Positions 36,104 to 44,952 of a stretch of 64,000 bases of DNA are shown here, in pieces. A model generated the notes under the pieces. That model saw only the letters and a program-made list of their open reading frames with translations, ran no database searches and was not told where the DNA came from. Both the position numbers and the translations under genes were made by a program. How positions within the stretch are numbered: position 1 is the first letter of the stretch; every line of letters starts with the position of its first letter. Origin of the DNA: Nitrosospira briensis. GTDB lineage: Bacteria > Pseudomonadota > Gammaproteobacteria > Burkholderiales > Nitrosomonadaceae. Where the stretch lies: contig NZ_FOVJ01000001.1 in the NCBI RefSeq assembly GCF_900115125.1, positions 1,087,852 to 1,151,851 on the forward strand, written 5' to 3'.

Positions 36104-36742
36104 TTACTGGTTCGCAAGCTTCGTCTGCTTTCTTCTGATTATCTCGTTTACGACTTCCTGCAATTGCTCTCGCGCCTCCTGCTTTATGAATACTTCCCCT
36201 GCCACCGGGGGAATCCAGCTCCCAGGTATAAACACTACACGGTAAGTGATGCGCGTTTGATCTCCTTCCGGCAATAGCTGTGTTGTTTCTTCCATTTTAC
36301 GCATGCTGCCGCTAATCATGCGTTCATGAATTTTCGCGAAAGGAATTAAATTGATTTCCCGTATCGAGTCAAGCGAAAAGGTAAAGAAGCCATACCTGCT
36401 GATGCGTTTTTGCGAGACATGCAGGTTATTCCCGCTTCCACCGGTGATCTTACTGGACAAGACGCCGGTACTGAACTTGTGCATGTTATCGAAATCCGTG
36501 AGTACCGCCCATGCTTGCTGAGCCACAACCGGGACCAGAAAGTTTGCATCCACGATAATTTGCTCACCGTCATTCTGTACCTTGATCGCAATATTTCTGT
36601 CATGGGGTTCGAGGACCTGCTTGACCGGGTGCAAAGCAGTGATTTTTTCGCTCTTTGGCTGCTTTTCCTCGCCCGCGATAATCGCATCGCAAAGAAACAG
36701 ATTCAATAAAATAGTGGCAAACGTGATCCCGATTTTATTCAT
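36104..36742 (-). CDS. Exported SRPBCC/START-like domain protein
   Basis: A 212-residue exported protein. Signal peptide MNKIGITFATILLNLFLCDA, then a polyketide-cyclase/START-like fold: FLVPVVAQQAWAVLTDFDNM begins the first strand/helix, with later YGFFTFSLDSIREI and a C-terminal amphipathic helix (EVFIKQEAREQLQEVVNEII). Such folds bind hydrophobic ligands. ATG 36742 is used; a TTG one codon earlier is possible. A role in lipid or quinone handling is inference. Confidence 0.75.
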   Translation of the reverse strand: MNKIGITFATILLNLFLCDAIIAGEEKQPKSEKITALHPVKQVLEPHDRNIAIKVQNDGEQIIVDANFLVPVVAQQAWAVLTDFDNMHKFSTGVLSSKITGGSGNNLHVSQKRISRYGFFTFSLDSIREINLIPFAKIHERMISGSMRKMEETTQLLPEGDQTRITYRVVFIPGSWIPPVAGEVFIKQEAREQLQEVVNEIIRRKQTKLANQ

Positions 36743-36745
36743 CAA

Positions 36746-37184
36746 AATTCCGTTTTACACGTTCTGCAGTAGCATTCATCCTACCTCGAAATAAAAGAAG
36801 CCCGTCTCTTTCCTGCATGATTGCAGGTACCGGTTTCCGCTGCCCATTGTCTCGTTGCCTGCCGCCAGCCGTCTTGTCTCGCATATCACATCTACTACCG
36901 CAGGCAGGTTTCCGACATTATTCACGCAGTCTATAATAATAAAAAAATGCGATGAAAAAATAATAGTGATCAGCCCTGCCGATCTCCGCAGAAGTTTCGC
37001 CGGTTATTCGTGCATAGGTACCGCGATCGATCGCATACCGGCGTTTTACAGCGCCTGATCGCAGCCAGCAATAGGGCCATGCCAGACAATCGGCATTCTC
37101 CACGCGTCTGACCGCATCCTCGGCAAATGTTCAGCAGGGCATCGCCGCCATCTCATTTTCCCGTTTGCGGAACCCTCGGCGTTT
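36746..37184. other. Spacer with an A-rich stretch
   Basis: No gene supported over 439 bp. It contains an A-rich patch near 36930-36965 that could be a promoter or unstructured DNA, and nothing else that I recognise. Confidence 0.4.
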
Positions 37185-37541
37185 TTACCTCGAATTCTCA
37201 GTGGCCAGGAAGTCTCGCAGAACAACAGCCTCGTTGTGCTCTTTGTCCCTGGCGCCGTATACCAGCGTAACTGCTCCTTTCTTTATTTCTTCTTCAAGAC
37301 GCGCCAACTGCTCATCGTTCTCCTTCAACTCGGCGCGGTAACGCGCCCTGAACTCCGCCCACTTTGCGGGGTCGTGACCGAACCACTTGCGAAGTTCCGT
37401 GCTCGGAGCAACTTCCTTCAGCCAGAGGCCGACATCTGCTTTAGCCTTTGTCAGACCTCGCGGCCAGAGCCTGTCGACGAGGATACGCGTCCCATCTTTT
37501 TTTTCTGACGGCTCATACACGCGTTTGATTTTGACGTTCAT
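37185..37541 (-). CDS. DUF488 family protein (118 aa)
   Basis: Small cytoplasmic protein [20 protein letters not shown], then [34 protein letters not shown] and [15 protein letters not shown]. These are the full DUF488 (YeaO-like) signatures; the function is unknown. A GGGAGGA site precedes ATG 37541; an upstream in-frame ATG at 37643 is rejected. Confidence 0.93.
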   Translation of the reverse strand: MNVKIKRVYEPSEKKDGTRILVDRLWPRGLTKAKADVGLWLKEVAPSTELRKWFGHDPAKWAEFRARYRAELKENDEQLARLEEEIKKGAVTLVYGARDKEHNEAVVLRDFLATENSR

Positions 37542-37906
37542 TCTTGTCCTCCCTTTGTCTTTGCAAAAAAAGCTCCATTGCCCGTGAATTCGTAAAGTGG
37601 CGTTATCGCCGCCGAGCCTGATTACTGGTACGATTACCCTCAAGAAAGCTTAGCGCGAGTTACACCATGTCGCAATCCTGCCCTGATGAGTGCAATGGCT
37701 ACCCAACGTGCCGTCCCAACGGAGATGCCTCTACCAGCCGCTATATAATCTAAAACCGGCCCCGCGTAAGGCGCATAATGTTCACGTACGGAAAAATGTC
37801 CAAGGACAGGAAATCGGGCGATATGTCGTCCTGGACATTTGCAACTGCAGTTTCAGCTCGTTTATTGTCCATGGAAGTGGAGATTGCCTGCAAGGAGAGG
37901 AGGAAA
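37542..37906. other. Divergent spacer between the DUF488 gene and creA
   Basis: No separate gene supported. Short open frames here read into creA in frame but lack ribosome-binding sites. It presumably holds both promoters. Confidence 0.4.
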
Positions 37907-38383
37907 ATGTTGAAACGCGGATTTATAGCGGGAATTGCCATGGCACTAGGTTGCACGCTGGTAAAAGCCGAGCTCGTGGGAGAAGTGGACACCGCCTTCC
38001 GATGGCTGGGAAAGGATGACCGCGTGGTAATAGAAGCCTATGATGACCCCAAGGTGCAGGGAGTTACGTGCTACGTTTCCCGCGCCAGGACCGGTGGTAT
38101 AAAAGGTACGGTAGGATTGGCGGAGGACAGGGCAGAGGCATCCATCGCCTGTCGCCAAGTGGCGGAATCCCTCCATTTCCTGGAAAAACTTCCCCGGCAG
38201 GAAGACGTGTTTACTGAACGCATGTCGATCCTGTTCAAACGTCTCCATGTGGTGCGCGTGGTCGATTCCAAACGCAACTCACTTATTTATCTTACCTATT
38301 CCGACAAATTGATAGAAGGGAGCCCTCAGAACAGCATCAGCGCCGTACCTGTCCCGCATAAAAAATCCATTCCCGTCAAATAA
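37907..38383 (+). CDS. creA: CreA family periplasmic protein
   Basis: A 158-residue exported protein. Signal peptide MLKRGFIAGIAMALGCTLVK. The CreA signature follows: EVDTAFRWLGKDDRVVIEAY, DDPKVQGVTCYVSRARTGG, then EASIACRQV and a YLTYSDKLIEGSPQNS tail. Two Cys are positioned for a disulfide. The molecular function is unknown although the family is widespread. ATG 37907 is set by the strong GGAGAGGAGG just upstream. Confidence 0.92.
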   Translation: MLKRGFIAGIAMALGCTLVKAELVGEVDTAFRWLGKDDRVVIEAYDDPKVQGVTCYVSRARTGGIKGTVGLAEDRAEASIACRQVAESLHFLEKLPRQEDVFTERMSILFKRLHVVRVVDSKRNSLIYLTYSDKLIEGSPQNSISAVPVPHKKSIPVK

Positions 38384-38679
38384 GCAGGTGGATAGCCATC
38401 ACAGAAAAACAGCGAACAGCCACCAGAGGGTCTTGAATAGGCATAATATTGTGCGAGCATCCGTGTTCCATCGAAACGGCCAGCAAGAAACGTAATGAGA
38501 ATCGTTAACTTACGTACGCTACCGTACGGACTCATCATTAATCCCGGCATAAAATTGCGCAGATCAATTTGGCAGATCGGAAAACAGGATTTGGATCGGG
38601 CAGTTCAAACAAGCCCGCAAACGGAGTTCGTCGAGAAATTTTCGTGATTTATATGTATCATTTTAAAGGAGGCAGTTAA
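38384..38679. other. Spacer before the CHRD gene
   Basis: No gene supported. Short CGTACG-containing dyads lie near 38510-38530; otherwise nothing was seen. Confidence 0.35.
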
Positions 38680-39117
38680 ATGAATATATTTGTTCGCAAA
38701 TCGCGGTTCAGCCTGGCCATTGTTGCGTTGATAGCGGGTACACTGGCGGGAAGCGCAGGGATAGCAAATGCTAACGAAATCAGTTTCAGCCTGAGCGGTG
38801 ATCAGGAAGTGCCTCCCGTTCAGACTACCGCGACCGGCAGCGGCACCATAACGGTTGAAGATGACAAATCCATCCAGGGGAAGATTACCACTTCCAATAT
38901 AAAGGGTACGGGCGCGCATATACACGAGGCGCAAGTCGGGAAAAATGGTCCGGATATCATTACGCTCCAGAAAACTTCAGACGACGAGTGGACCGTTCCA
39001 AGCGGCGCAAAATTGACCGATGCCCAATACGACGCCTTCAAGGCGGGAGGCCTCTACGTCAATGTTCACAGCAATGAACACAAGAACGGCGAGATACGCG
39101 GTCAACTGAAGCGCTGA
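38680..39117 (+). CDS. Secreted CHRD-domain protein
   Basis: A 145-residue exported protein. Signal peptide to about residue 31 (ending IANAN). A single CHRD domain follows, shown by FSLSGDQEVPPVQTTATGSG, IHEAQVGKNGPD and the closing YVNVHSNEHKNGEIRGQL. CHRD was named from chordin and occurs in many bacterial secreted proteins of unknown role. AAAGGAGG precedes the ATG. The Pro/Asp-rich protein gene follows, but about 126 bp away. Confidence 0.93.
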   Translation: MNIFVRKSRFSLAIVALIAGTLAGSAGIANANEISFSLSGDQEVPPVQTTATGSGTITVEDDKSIQGKITTSNIKGTGAHIHEAQVGKNGPDIITLQKTSDDEWTVPSGAKLTDAQYDAFKAGGLYVNVHSNEHKNGEIRGQLKR

Positions 39118-39243
39118 CCGACGTTGATACCTGTTTGCGTACCGCCCGCCCTGTCAGGACTGGCGGTCGCCCTGAAAAAAGTGCACCATGCATCTCTCCG
39201 ATAGCCGGGAGTCGGCCAACAATTTTTTTTAGAAAGAGTGACC

Positions 39244-39501
39244 ATGACGAAATATTACTTCGAAGACCGGCCGCCCAGACCAGGTTTGTCCACCAGGCCG
39301 GATGGCCCGGGCCCCAAACCCCGTCCTGACCCATCTCCAGACAAACCCGTCCAGGATCCTCCTCATCCTATCGACCCTGAGAAGCCAAGGAAAGACCCTC
39401 AGCCATTCGACCCGGATAAGCCGGTAGATCCCCGGCCGTATGATCCTGATCCCACTCCGGGAGATCCCCCAATAGATCCGGCGGACGAACCTCTACTATA
39501 A
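39244..39501 (+). CDS. Small Pro/Asp-rich repeat protein (85 aa)
   Basis: Begins MTKYYFEDRPPRPGLSTRPD, then consists of short repeats of the type D-P-x-K-P, rich in Pro, Asp and Lys, with no hydrophobic core. It is probably extended or disordered. No signal peptide or TM is present. An AAGAG precedes ATG 39244; a GTG two codons earlier is possible. Codon use keeps a clear reading frame, which favours a real gene. The function is unknown. Confidence 0.6.
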   Translation: MTKYYFEDRPPRPGLSTRPDGPGPKPRPDPSPDKPVQDPPHPIDPEKPRKDPQPFDPDKPVDPRPYDPDPTPGDPPIDPADEPLL

Positions 39502-39588
39502 CAACTCGAACAAGATTATCGGGAATCGTGGCTTCAGCACAAGGCAGTAGCTCATTCCCGAGTGCTTTGCCTTCTCCGGCCCGGCATT

Positions 39589-40917
39589 TTAATGTATGCC
39601 TTCCCGGCTCTTGTCGACCTGAGCTCGCGTGACGAAGCTGGCGCGGTTACCCCATGTGTTTCGGATATATGACAAGACGAGCGCGACCTCGCCGTCATTT
39701 AAAGTCTGTGCAAACGGCGGCATGCCATAAGGACGCGGGTTGCCTGCGGTAACGGGTGGATACCCCCCGTTGAGCACGCTGCGAATCACGTTGACTGGGG
39801 GATTCATGGTAACCGCGCGATTACCCGCCAGCGGCGGATAGATGCCGGGCGCGCCCTGCCCTGCATCGCCGTGACAATCCTGGCAATGCCGTTTGTAGAT
39901 TCCCGCGCCTTGCCGGAACAATTTCTGCACCTCCTCTGTGAGAGCAGGCGCGCCAGCTTTCGGGCGCGGATTGCTCTCAGGTAATGATTTGAGATAGACA
40001 GCCATTGCACGCGCATCCTCCTTTGTCAGATGCTGCAGGCTTTGTCCAACGACCTCCGCCATGGGGCCTGACGTGGTTGCCAGCCGAGAGACACCCGTCG
40101 TGAGTAACCGGATAATCTCCCCCATAGGCCACTTCGCCGAGCCTGCTTCCGCGCTCGACGTTAACGATGGCGCGTACCAGTTAGAGCCCATGATCTGGGC
40201 ACCAGATGAATCCTCGTCGTAAGCGCCTCTCACTACAGCCAGGGGATTGCGTTCGGTATGACAGGCACTGCAATGCCCGAGGCCCTGCACCAGGTACGCG
40301 CCGCGGTTCCACTCCCGGCTTTTCAAGGAGTCCGGCTGGTAAACGCCGGGTTTGAAATACACGGCGCGCCACAGGATCAACAGTGGCTCGAAATCGTAGG
40401 GAAAATCGATCCGGCTGGATGGATTTTTTTGGCTCACCGGTGAAAGCGACTGAAGATGGGCAAAAATCGCATCCGAATCCTCACGCGTGATTTTTGTATA
40501 TTCGGTGTAAGGAAATGCAGGATATAAGGGACGGCCATCGCGCGATTTTCCTTCATGCATCGCCTTCCAGAAATCCTCTTCATTCCAACCCCCAATTCCG
40601 GTTGCCATATCCGGCGTAATATTAGTAGTGATGAATGTGCCGAAGGGCGTGGAGAGACTTCGGCCTCCCGCATAAGGACGTCCCGCTCGAGCCGTATGAC
40701 ATCCCATGCAGTTTGCCGCCCGGGCAAGATAGGCCCCGCGGATCCGGCGTTGCTCGGCAGGCGCTGCCTTCCCGGCCCTTGCTTTCTCTTCCAAAGGCGC
40801 TGCGCCTGTCAATGCGGATGACATACCCGGCCATGCAAAGCCCGCCAGACAAAGAATTGCTGCGGCAGCGGAGCGTCGTCTCACCGGCGTGCGCCTCCGT
40901 GAACGATACCGGCGCAA
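39589..40917 (-). CDS. Triheme c-type cytochrome, alcohol-dehydrogenase-subunit-like
   Basis: A 442-residue periplasmic electron carrier with a signal peptide (AAAAILCLAGFAWPG) and three heme motifs: CMGCH near 70, CSACH near 220 and CQDCH near 346. GGRSLSTPFGTFITTNITPD is characteristic of the cytochrome subunit of membrane alcohol or sugar dehydrogenases. No dehydrogenase subunit is adjacent, so the donor is unknown. The start overlaps the end of the upstream diheme cytochrome gene by 37 bp, so the two are probably co-expressed. Confidence 0.9.
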   Translation of the reverse strand: MRRYRSRRRTPVRRRSAAAAILCLAGFAWPGMSSALTGAAPLEEKARAGKAAPAEQRRIRGAYLARAANCMGCHTARAGRPYAGGRSLSTPFGTFITTNITPDMATGIGGWNEEDFWKAMHEGKSRDGRPLYPAFPYTEYTKITREDSDAIFAHLQSLSPVSQKNPSSRIDFPYDFEPLLILWRAVYFKPGVYQPDSLKSREWNRGAYLVQGLGHCSACHTERNPLAVVRGAYDEDSSGAQIMGSNWYAPSLTSSAEAGSAKWPMGEIIRLLTTGVSRLATTSGPMAEVVGQSLQHLTKEDARAMAVYLKSLPESNPRPKAGAPALTEEVQKLFRQGAGIYKRHCQDCHGDAGQGAPGIYPPLAGNRAVTMNPPVNVIRSVLNGGYPPVTAGNPRPYGMPPFAQTLNDGEVALVLSYIRNTWGNRASFVTRAQVDKSREGIH

Positions 40918-41609
40918 CGCTCTGCCATCCCCGCAGAAAGTCCGGCGGCGGGACCACTATTCCGCGGAACAGGCTGGGACGCCAGCCATGCCGCGATCGC
41001 GCTGGTCTCCTCCGCAGTAAGCTGCTTTGCGATTTCCGACATGCAATCCTCCGTTTGCCCTCGCATCAGGCCCCCGCTCTTCCACGCGCCAAACTGGGCA
41101 ATCATGTAGACGCGCGGAAGGCCCAGCAAACCCGGAACAAAGGGTGCCGTCCCCATCAATTCTTGGCCATGACATTCGGTGCAGGCTGGAATATTTCGCG
41201 CCGGATCTCCCTCATTGACGAGCTTCTGGGCCAGTTTGGTCTTGGCAGGCAATAAGGCCACGCGCTCCGGCGGAGGGTACGGCTGTTCAAGCGTGGAAAA
41301 ATAGACGGCCATCTCCAGAAGATACTGGTCGGTCAAATTCTCAAGCAGCAAAGCCATGGGCCGATAGTACCGCCGGCCATCACGAAAATTTCGCAACTGG
41401 TTGAACAAATAACCTTCGGGCTTCCCTGCGATTCGCGGATAGTAATTGCCCCTCCCCGTCTTTTCTTCCAGGCCGTGACAAACAACACAGGGTTTAACCC
41501 GCTCCGCCATGGTATTCGGCACTTCAATCGGTGTAGCAGCGGTAGCAAACCCGGCGGCGTGGGCAAGCGCAATTGCAAATAAAAACGTTACTGGAATATC
41601 TCGCTTCAT
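40881..41609 (-). CDS. Diheme c-type cytochrome (c4/c553-like)
   Basis: A 242-residue periplasmic protein. Signal peptide MKRDIPVTFLFAIALAHAAG with cleavage near FATAA. Two domains each have a heme site: CVVCHG and CTECHG, with paired YPRIAGKPEGYLFNQLRNF and PGLLGLPRVYMIAQFGAW segments typical of c4-type duplicated cytochromes. It probably passes electrons to or from the overlapping triheme cytochrome. ATG 41609 is used because it opens the signal peptide; a longer frame starts at 41825 without one. Confidence 0.9.
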   Translation of the reverse strand: MKRDIPVTFLFAIALAHAAGFATAATPIEVPNTMAERVKPCVVCHGLEEKTGRGNYYPRIAGKPEGYLFNQLRNFRDGRRYYRPMALLLENLTDQYLLEMAVYFSTLEQPYPPPERVALLPAKTKLAQKLVNEGDPARNIPACTECHGQELMGTAPFVPGLLGLPRVYMIAQFGAWKSGGLMRGQTEDCMSEIAKQLTAEETSAIAAWLASQPVPRNSGPAAGLSAGMAERCAGIVHGGARR

Positions 41610-41812
41610 GTGTTGCCGCTTGCATTGGGACCGGATTGTAATGATGAGACTGTGGCAGGCTGCTGAAGTTGCAGCAAGGGCCATGTTTCCGGCAACCCGG
41701 CCAAGCTCATGCGCTGTAGAAACGTGACGCCGGCCATTACAGCGAAATAGCGTTATTCTGCTAGACTGCATTATGTATTGGGCGCTGGTGATTCCTGCAA
41801 ATGGAGGCGTAA

Positions 41813-43318
41813 ATGTTCGGGTCAAATATACTGGAAGTGGCGATCGGAATTATTTTCATCTACCTGCTGCTCAGCCTGATATGTACGGCACTAAACGAAG
41901 GGATAGCATCACTTTTTGACAAGCGCGGAAAAAACCTTCTGGAAGGAATCAAGAACCTTCTCAACGATCCCAAGTTTACCGGGTTGGCTCAGCAAGTCTA
42001 CAATCACGGACTGATAGGCGGCATCTCACAGTATGCTTCCAATCCGGGGAAGCGAACCCGCCTGCCTTCCTATATGTCACCTACCAGCTTTTCACTGGCT
42101 TTACTGGATATTCTTGCCGCAAGGGGAGCGCTCGCCAGCAAATATGGCGATCTTTTGACCAATGCCGAAAGGGCGGATGACGCGCATGAAGAAGCCCTGG
42201 AAGCGGCCGCCGGGGCACCAAATGATCCCGCGCTTGCGCAAGCCGTCAATCAGGCGAGCGCTGTCCGGGAACAAGCCCGGACAGCGCTGGAAACTGTCGC
42301 GGCCGAGGCAAAGGCAGCACACGATCAGGCCGCACAAGCGGCTGATGCGGCGCCGGGCAATGCAAGTCTTGCTGAACTGGCCGTGAAGGCCAGGAATACC
42401 ATGGATGGCATCAATGCTGCGCTAAAAATGCTGGATGCACGCCGCGCTGCAATAGCCTCCGCGAAAAATCCCAAAGAGGTCAAGTTGCTCCTGGCAGCGA
42501 GTACAACTTTAAAAGAGGCGCTCGCCTTTGCCCGTGACTTCGCGGCCGGAAATCAAAATCCACTGGGCAACATTCAAGAAGGGCTGAAGAGGCTTCCCGA
42601 AGGGCATACCAAAGAAACTCTTCTCGTCCTCGTTGATAAAACGCGTCGCGAAGTCACTGCCATCGAGCATCAGGCGGAAGCCTTCCGGGAAAATCTCGAA
42701 GGCTGGTTCATCAGTTCCATGGAACGGGTGGGCGGATGGTATAAGCGCTGGACACAACGAATCCTGCTTTGGCTGGCAGCTTTCCTTGTTATCGCTTCCA
42801 ATGCGGATACGGTGATGCTTGTCAAGAGAATTTCAAACGATAACGTCCTGCGCGCATCGCTCGTGGCCGCGGCAGCGGATGTAGTGAAGGCTCAGTCCGG
42901 CGTGCAATATGCTGCTCCCTCTCGGGAAGGAACCGAACCTGCACCTGCTTCGAAGGAAAAAGCCCCGGAGCCCGTTACCGAGGGAACGGCAACTCCGGCG
43001 GCGACCCCGTACGCAGGAGATCGCCGAAGCACTCCGGATCTGCAACTGGTCCTTGATACCGCGGCAAATCTTGAGTTGCCAATAGGGTGGTCGTTGAATC
43101 CCGGTGATCCCGGATATTTCCGAAGCCCCAAACTATCGCTGGAATACGCGGGCTGGGCGTTTTACAAGCTGTTCGGCCTGCTGATTTCCGTGCTCGCCGT
43201 ATCGTTGGGCGCACCCTTCTGGTTCGACCTGTTGAGTAAAGTCGTGAATCTGCGCAGTGCCGGCACTCCTCCTGGCGAGACCAGCAAAAGCGCTGGCAAG
43301 CCTGCGGCGCGCCGATAG
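41813..43318 (+). CDS. Membrane protein with Ala-rich helical domain (501 aa)
   Basis: An N-terminal TM (VAIGIIFIYLLLSLICTALN, ~10-28), then FDKRGKNLLEGIKNLLNDPK. A long Ala/Glu-rich helical region likely to be coiled coil spans ~120-300. A TM near 322-337 (ILLWLAAFLVIASNADT) and another near 455-475 (LFGLLISVLAVSLGAPFWFD) follow, with a Pro/Glu-rich loop between. I recall similar uncharacterised proteins in many bacteria but no named function. It lies 97 bp before a RimK-like ATP-grasp gene in the same direction. Confidence 0.75.
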   Translation: MFGSNILEVAIGIIFIYLLLSLICTALNEGIASLFDKRGKNLLEGIKNLLNDPKFTGLAQQVYNHGLIGGISQYASNPGKRTRLPSYMSPTSFSLALLDILAARGALASKYGDLLTNAERADDAHEEALEAAAGAPNDPALAQAVNQASAVREQARTALETVAAEAKAAHDQAAQAADAAPGNASLAELAVKARNTMDGINAALKMLDARRAAIASAKNPKEVKLLLAASTTLKEALAFARDFAAGNQNPLGNIQEGLKRLPEGHTKETLLVLVDKTRREVTAIEHQAEAFRENLEGWFISSMERVGGWYKRWTQRILLWLAAFLVIASNADTVMLVKRISNDNVLRASLVAAAADVVKAQSGVQYAAPSREGTEPAPASKEKAPEPVTEGTATPAATPYAGDRRSTPDLQLVLDTAANLELPIGWSLNPGDPGYFRSPKLSLEYAGWAFYKLFGLLISVLAVSLGAPFWFDLLSKVVNLRSAGTPPGETSKSAGKPAARR

Positions 43319-43415
43319 CGCATGATCGAAGGCAGGTGAAGAGACGGTCGGGCCGCCAGGCTTAAATCTTGTACAGCGGGTGGGCGATGCCTGCGTATCC
43401 GAGAGTCGAGCTTGC

Positions 43416-44930
43416 ATGAGTATACTCATTGTCGTTGATGAGCCTGAAGACTGGCCATTGGATATTCCCGATGTAAGGATTGTTACGGCGCAAACTTATC
43501 TGGCTGGCCCGGCTTTTTCTGCTGACCATACTGCCGGCGAGGATGCGGACCGCGCGGGGAGCCCAATTGTCCACTCCCTCAGGTTGTTTAATCTTTGCAA
43601 GTCCTGTCACTACCAGGGTTCGGGCTATTACGTTTCCTTGCTCGCGGAGGCGCGAGGGCATAAGCCGCTGCCCAAAGTTGGCGCTATCGAGGATTTACAA
43701 TCCCGGCATCTGATGCGCTACCTCGTAGAGGATCTGAGCGCGCTCATGCAAAGACTGCTGGGGCCGCTGGAAATGGATGATTTTGAAATCGCCAGCTACT
43801 TCGGCCGCACCACAGCCAAACGTTATGACTCGCTCAGCCGTCAGCTTTTCAACCTGTTGCAGGTACCGCTCCTGTCCGCCCACTTGGAACGACGCCATGG
43901 CCAATGGAGCTTGCGCAGCGTACGGGCCATGGGTGCAAGTGATATACCTTCGGGCGACCAGAAGCTTGCAGTGCTGGCGGCAACCGAATATTTCTCGGGA
44001 CGGAGGCAATGGTCCAGGAAGCATCCCCCGCGCTTCGATCTCGCCATTCTCCACGATCCGGATAACCCGGAACCGCCGTCCAATGCGAAGGCCTTGCAAA
44101 AATTCAGGAAGGCCGCCGAGGAACTGTACATGCGGGTGGAGTTCATCACCCGTACAGACATCGGCCGCCTGCCTCAGTTTGACGCTCTGTTTATCCGCGA
44201 TACAACCTTTGTCCATCACTACACCTATCGTTTCTCGCGTCTCGCGTATGCCGAAAGGCTGGCGGTGATCGATGACCCGGACTCCATCCTGAAGTGCAAC
44301 AACAAGGTCTATCTGGCCGAACTCCTCGCTCAGCACAATATACAGACCCCGAAAACGCTGTTGGTGCACAAGGACAACATTGCTGAAATCCTTCCTGAGC
44401 TCGGCCTTCCCTGCATACTGAAACAGCCCGACAGTTCCTTTTCACGCGGGGTCTTAAAGGTTGAAACAGAAGCCGATCTGATACCCAGGGTATACGAACT
44501 GCTGGCAAAATCGGTACTGATTATTGCCCAGGAATGGCTGCCAACGGAGTTTGACTGGCGCGTTGGCATACTCGACCGGCAGGTACTATTCGTGGCCAGA
44601 TATTACTTCCCCGCGGGGCATTGGCAAATCATAAAGCGCGACGAACAGCGGCGCAAGCTGAGCGAAGGTGTCACAGAGGCAATCCCGATAGACCAGACCC
44701 CGGAAGGAGTCGTAAGGATCGCGCTCGAATCGGCCAATCTCATCGGTGACGGCTTCTATGGAGTGGATATCAAGCAGGTCGAGAATCGCTGCTATGTAAT
44801 TGAAGTGAACGACAACCCCAACGTGGACGCCGGCAATGAAGATGCCGTGCTGAAGGATAGGCTCTACCGGGAAGTAATGAGCGTTTTCCTGAGGCGTATC
44901 GAGGCACGCAAACAGGAACATTTCCGCTGA
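43416..44930 (+). CDS. RimK-like ATP-grasp ligase with RLAN N-terminal domain
   Basis: A 504-residue ligase. The N-terminal ~230 residues match the RLAN-type domain that precedes RimK-like ATP-grasp modules (MSILIVVDEPEDWPLDIPDV). The ATP-grasp core follows, with CILKQPDSSFSRGVLKVETE, IIAQEWLPTEFDWRVGILD and a C-terminal FYGVDIKQVENRCYVIEVND holding the Mg-binding Glu and Asn. The family adds amino acids to peptides or proteins using ATP; the substrate is unknown. The ATG has only a weak ribosome-binding site. Confidence 0.9.
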   Translation: MSILIVVDEPEDWPLDIPDVRIVTAQTYLAGPAFSADHTAGEDADRAGSPIVHSLRLFNLCKSCHYQGSGYYVSLLAEARGHKPLPKVGAIEDLQSRHLMRYLVEDLSALMQRLLGPLEMDDFEIASYFGRTTAKRYDSLSRQLFNLLQVPLLSAHLERRHGQWSLRSVRAMGASDIPSGDQKLAVLAATEYFSGRRQWSRKHPPRFDLAILHDPDNPEPPSNAKALQKFRKAAEELYMRVEFITRTDIGRLPQFDALFIRDTTFVHHYTYRFSRLAYAERLAVIDDPDSILKCNNKVYLAELLAQHNIQTPKTLLVHKDNIAEILPELGLPCILKQPDSSFSRGVLKVETEADLIPRVYELLAKSVLIIAQEWLPTEFDWRVGILDRQVLFVARYYFPAGHWQIIKRDEQRRKLSEGVTEAIPIDQTPEGVVRIALESANLIGDGFYGVDIKQVENRCYVIEVNDNPNVDAGNEDAVLKDRLYREVMSVFLRRIEARKQEHFR

Positions 44931-44952
44931 TCCCGATCCGATCTCTTCATCC

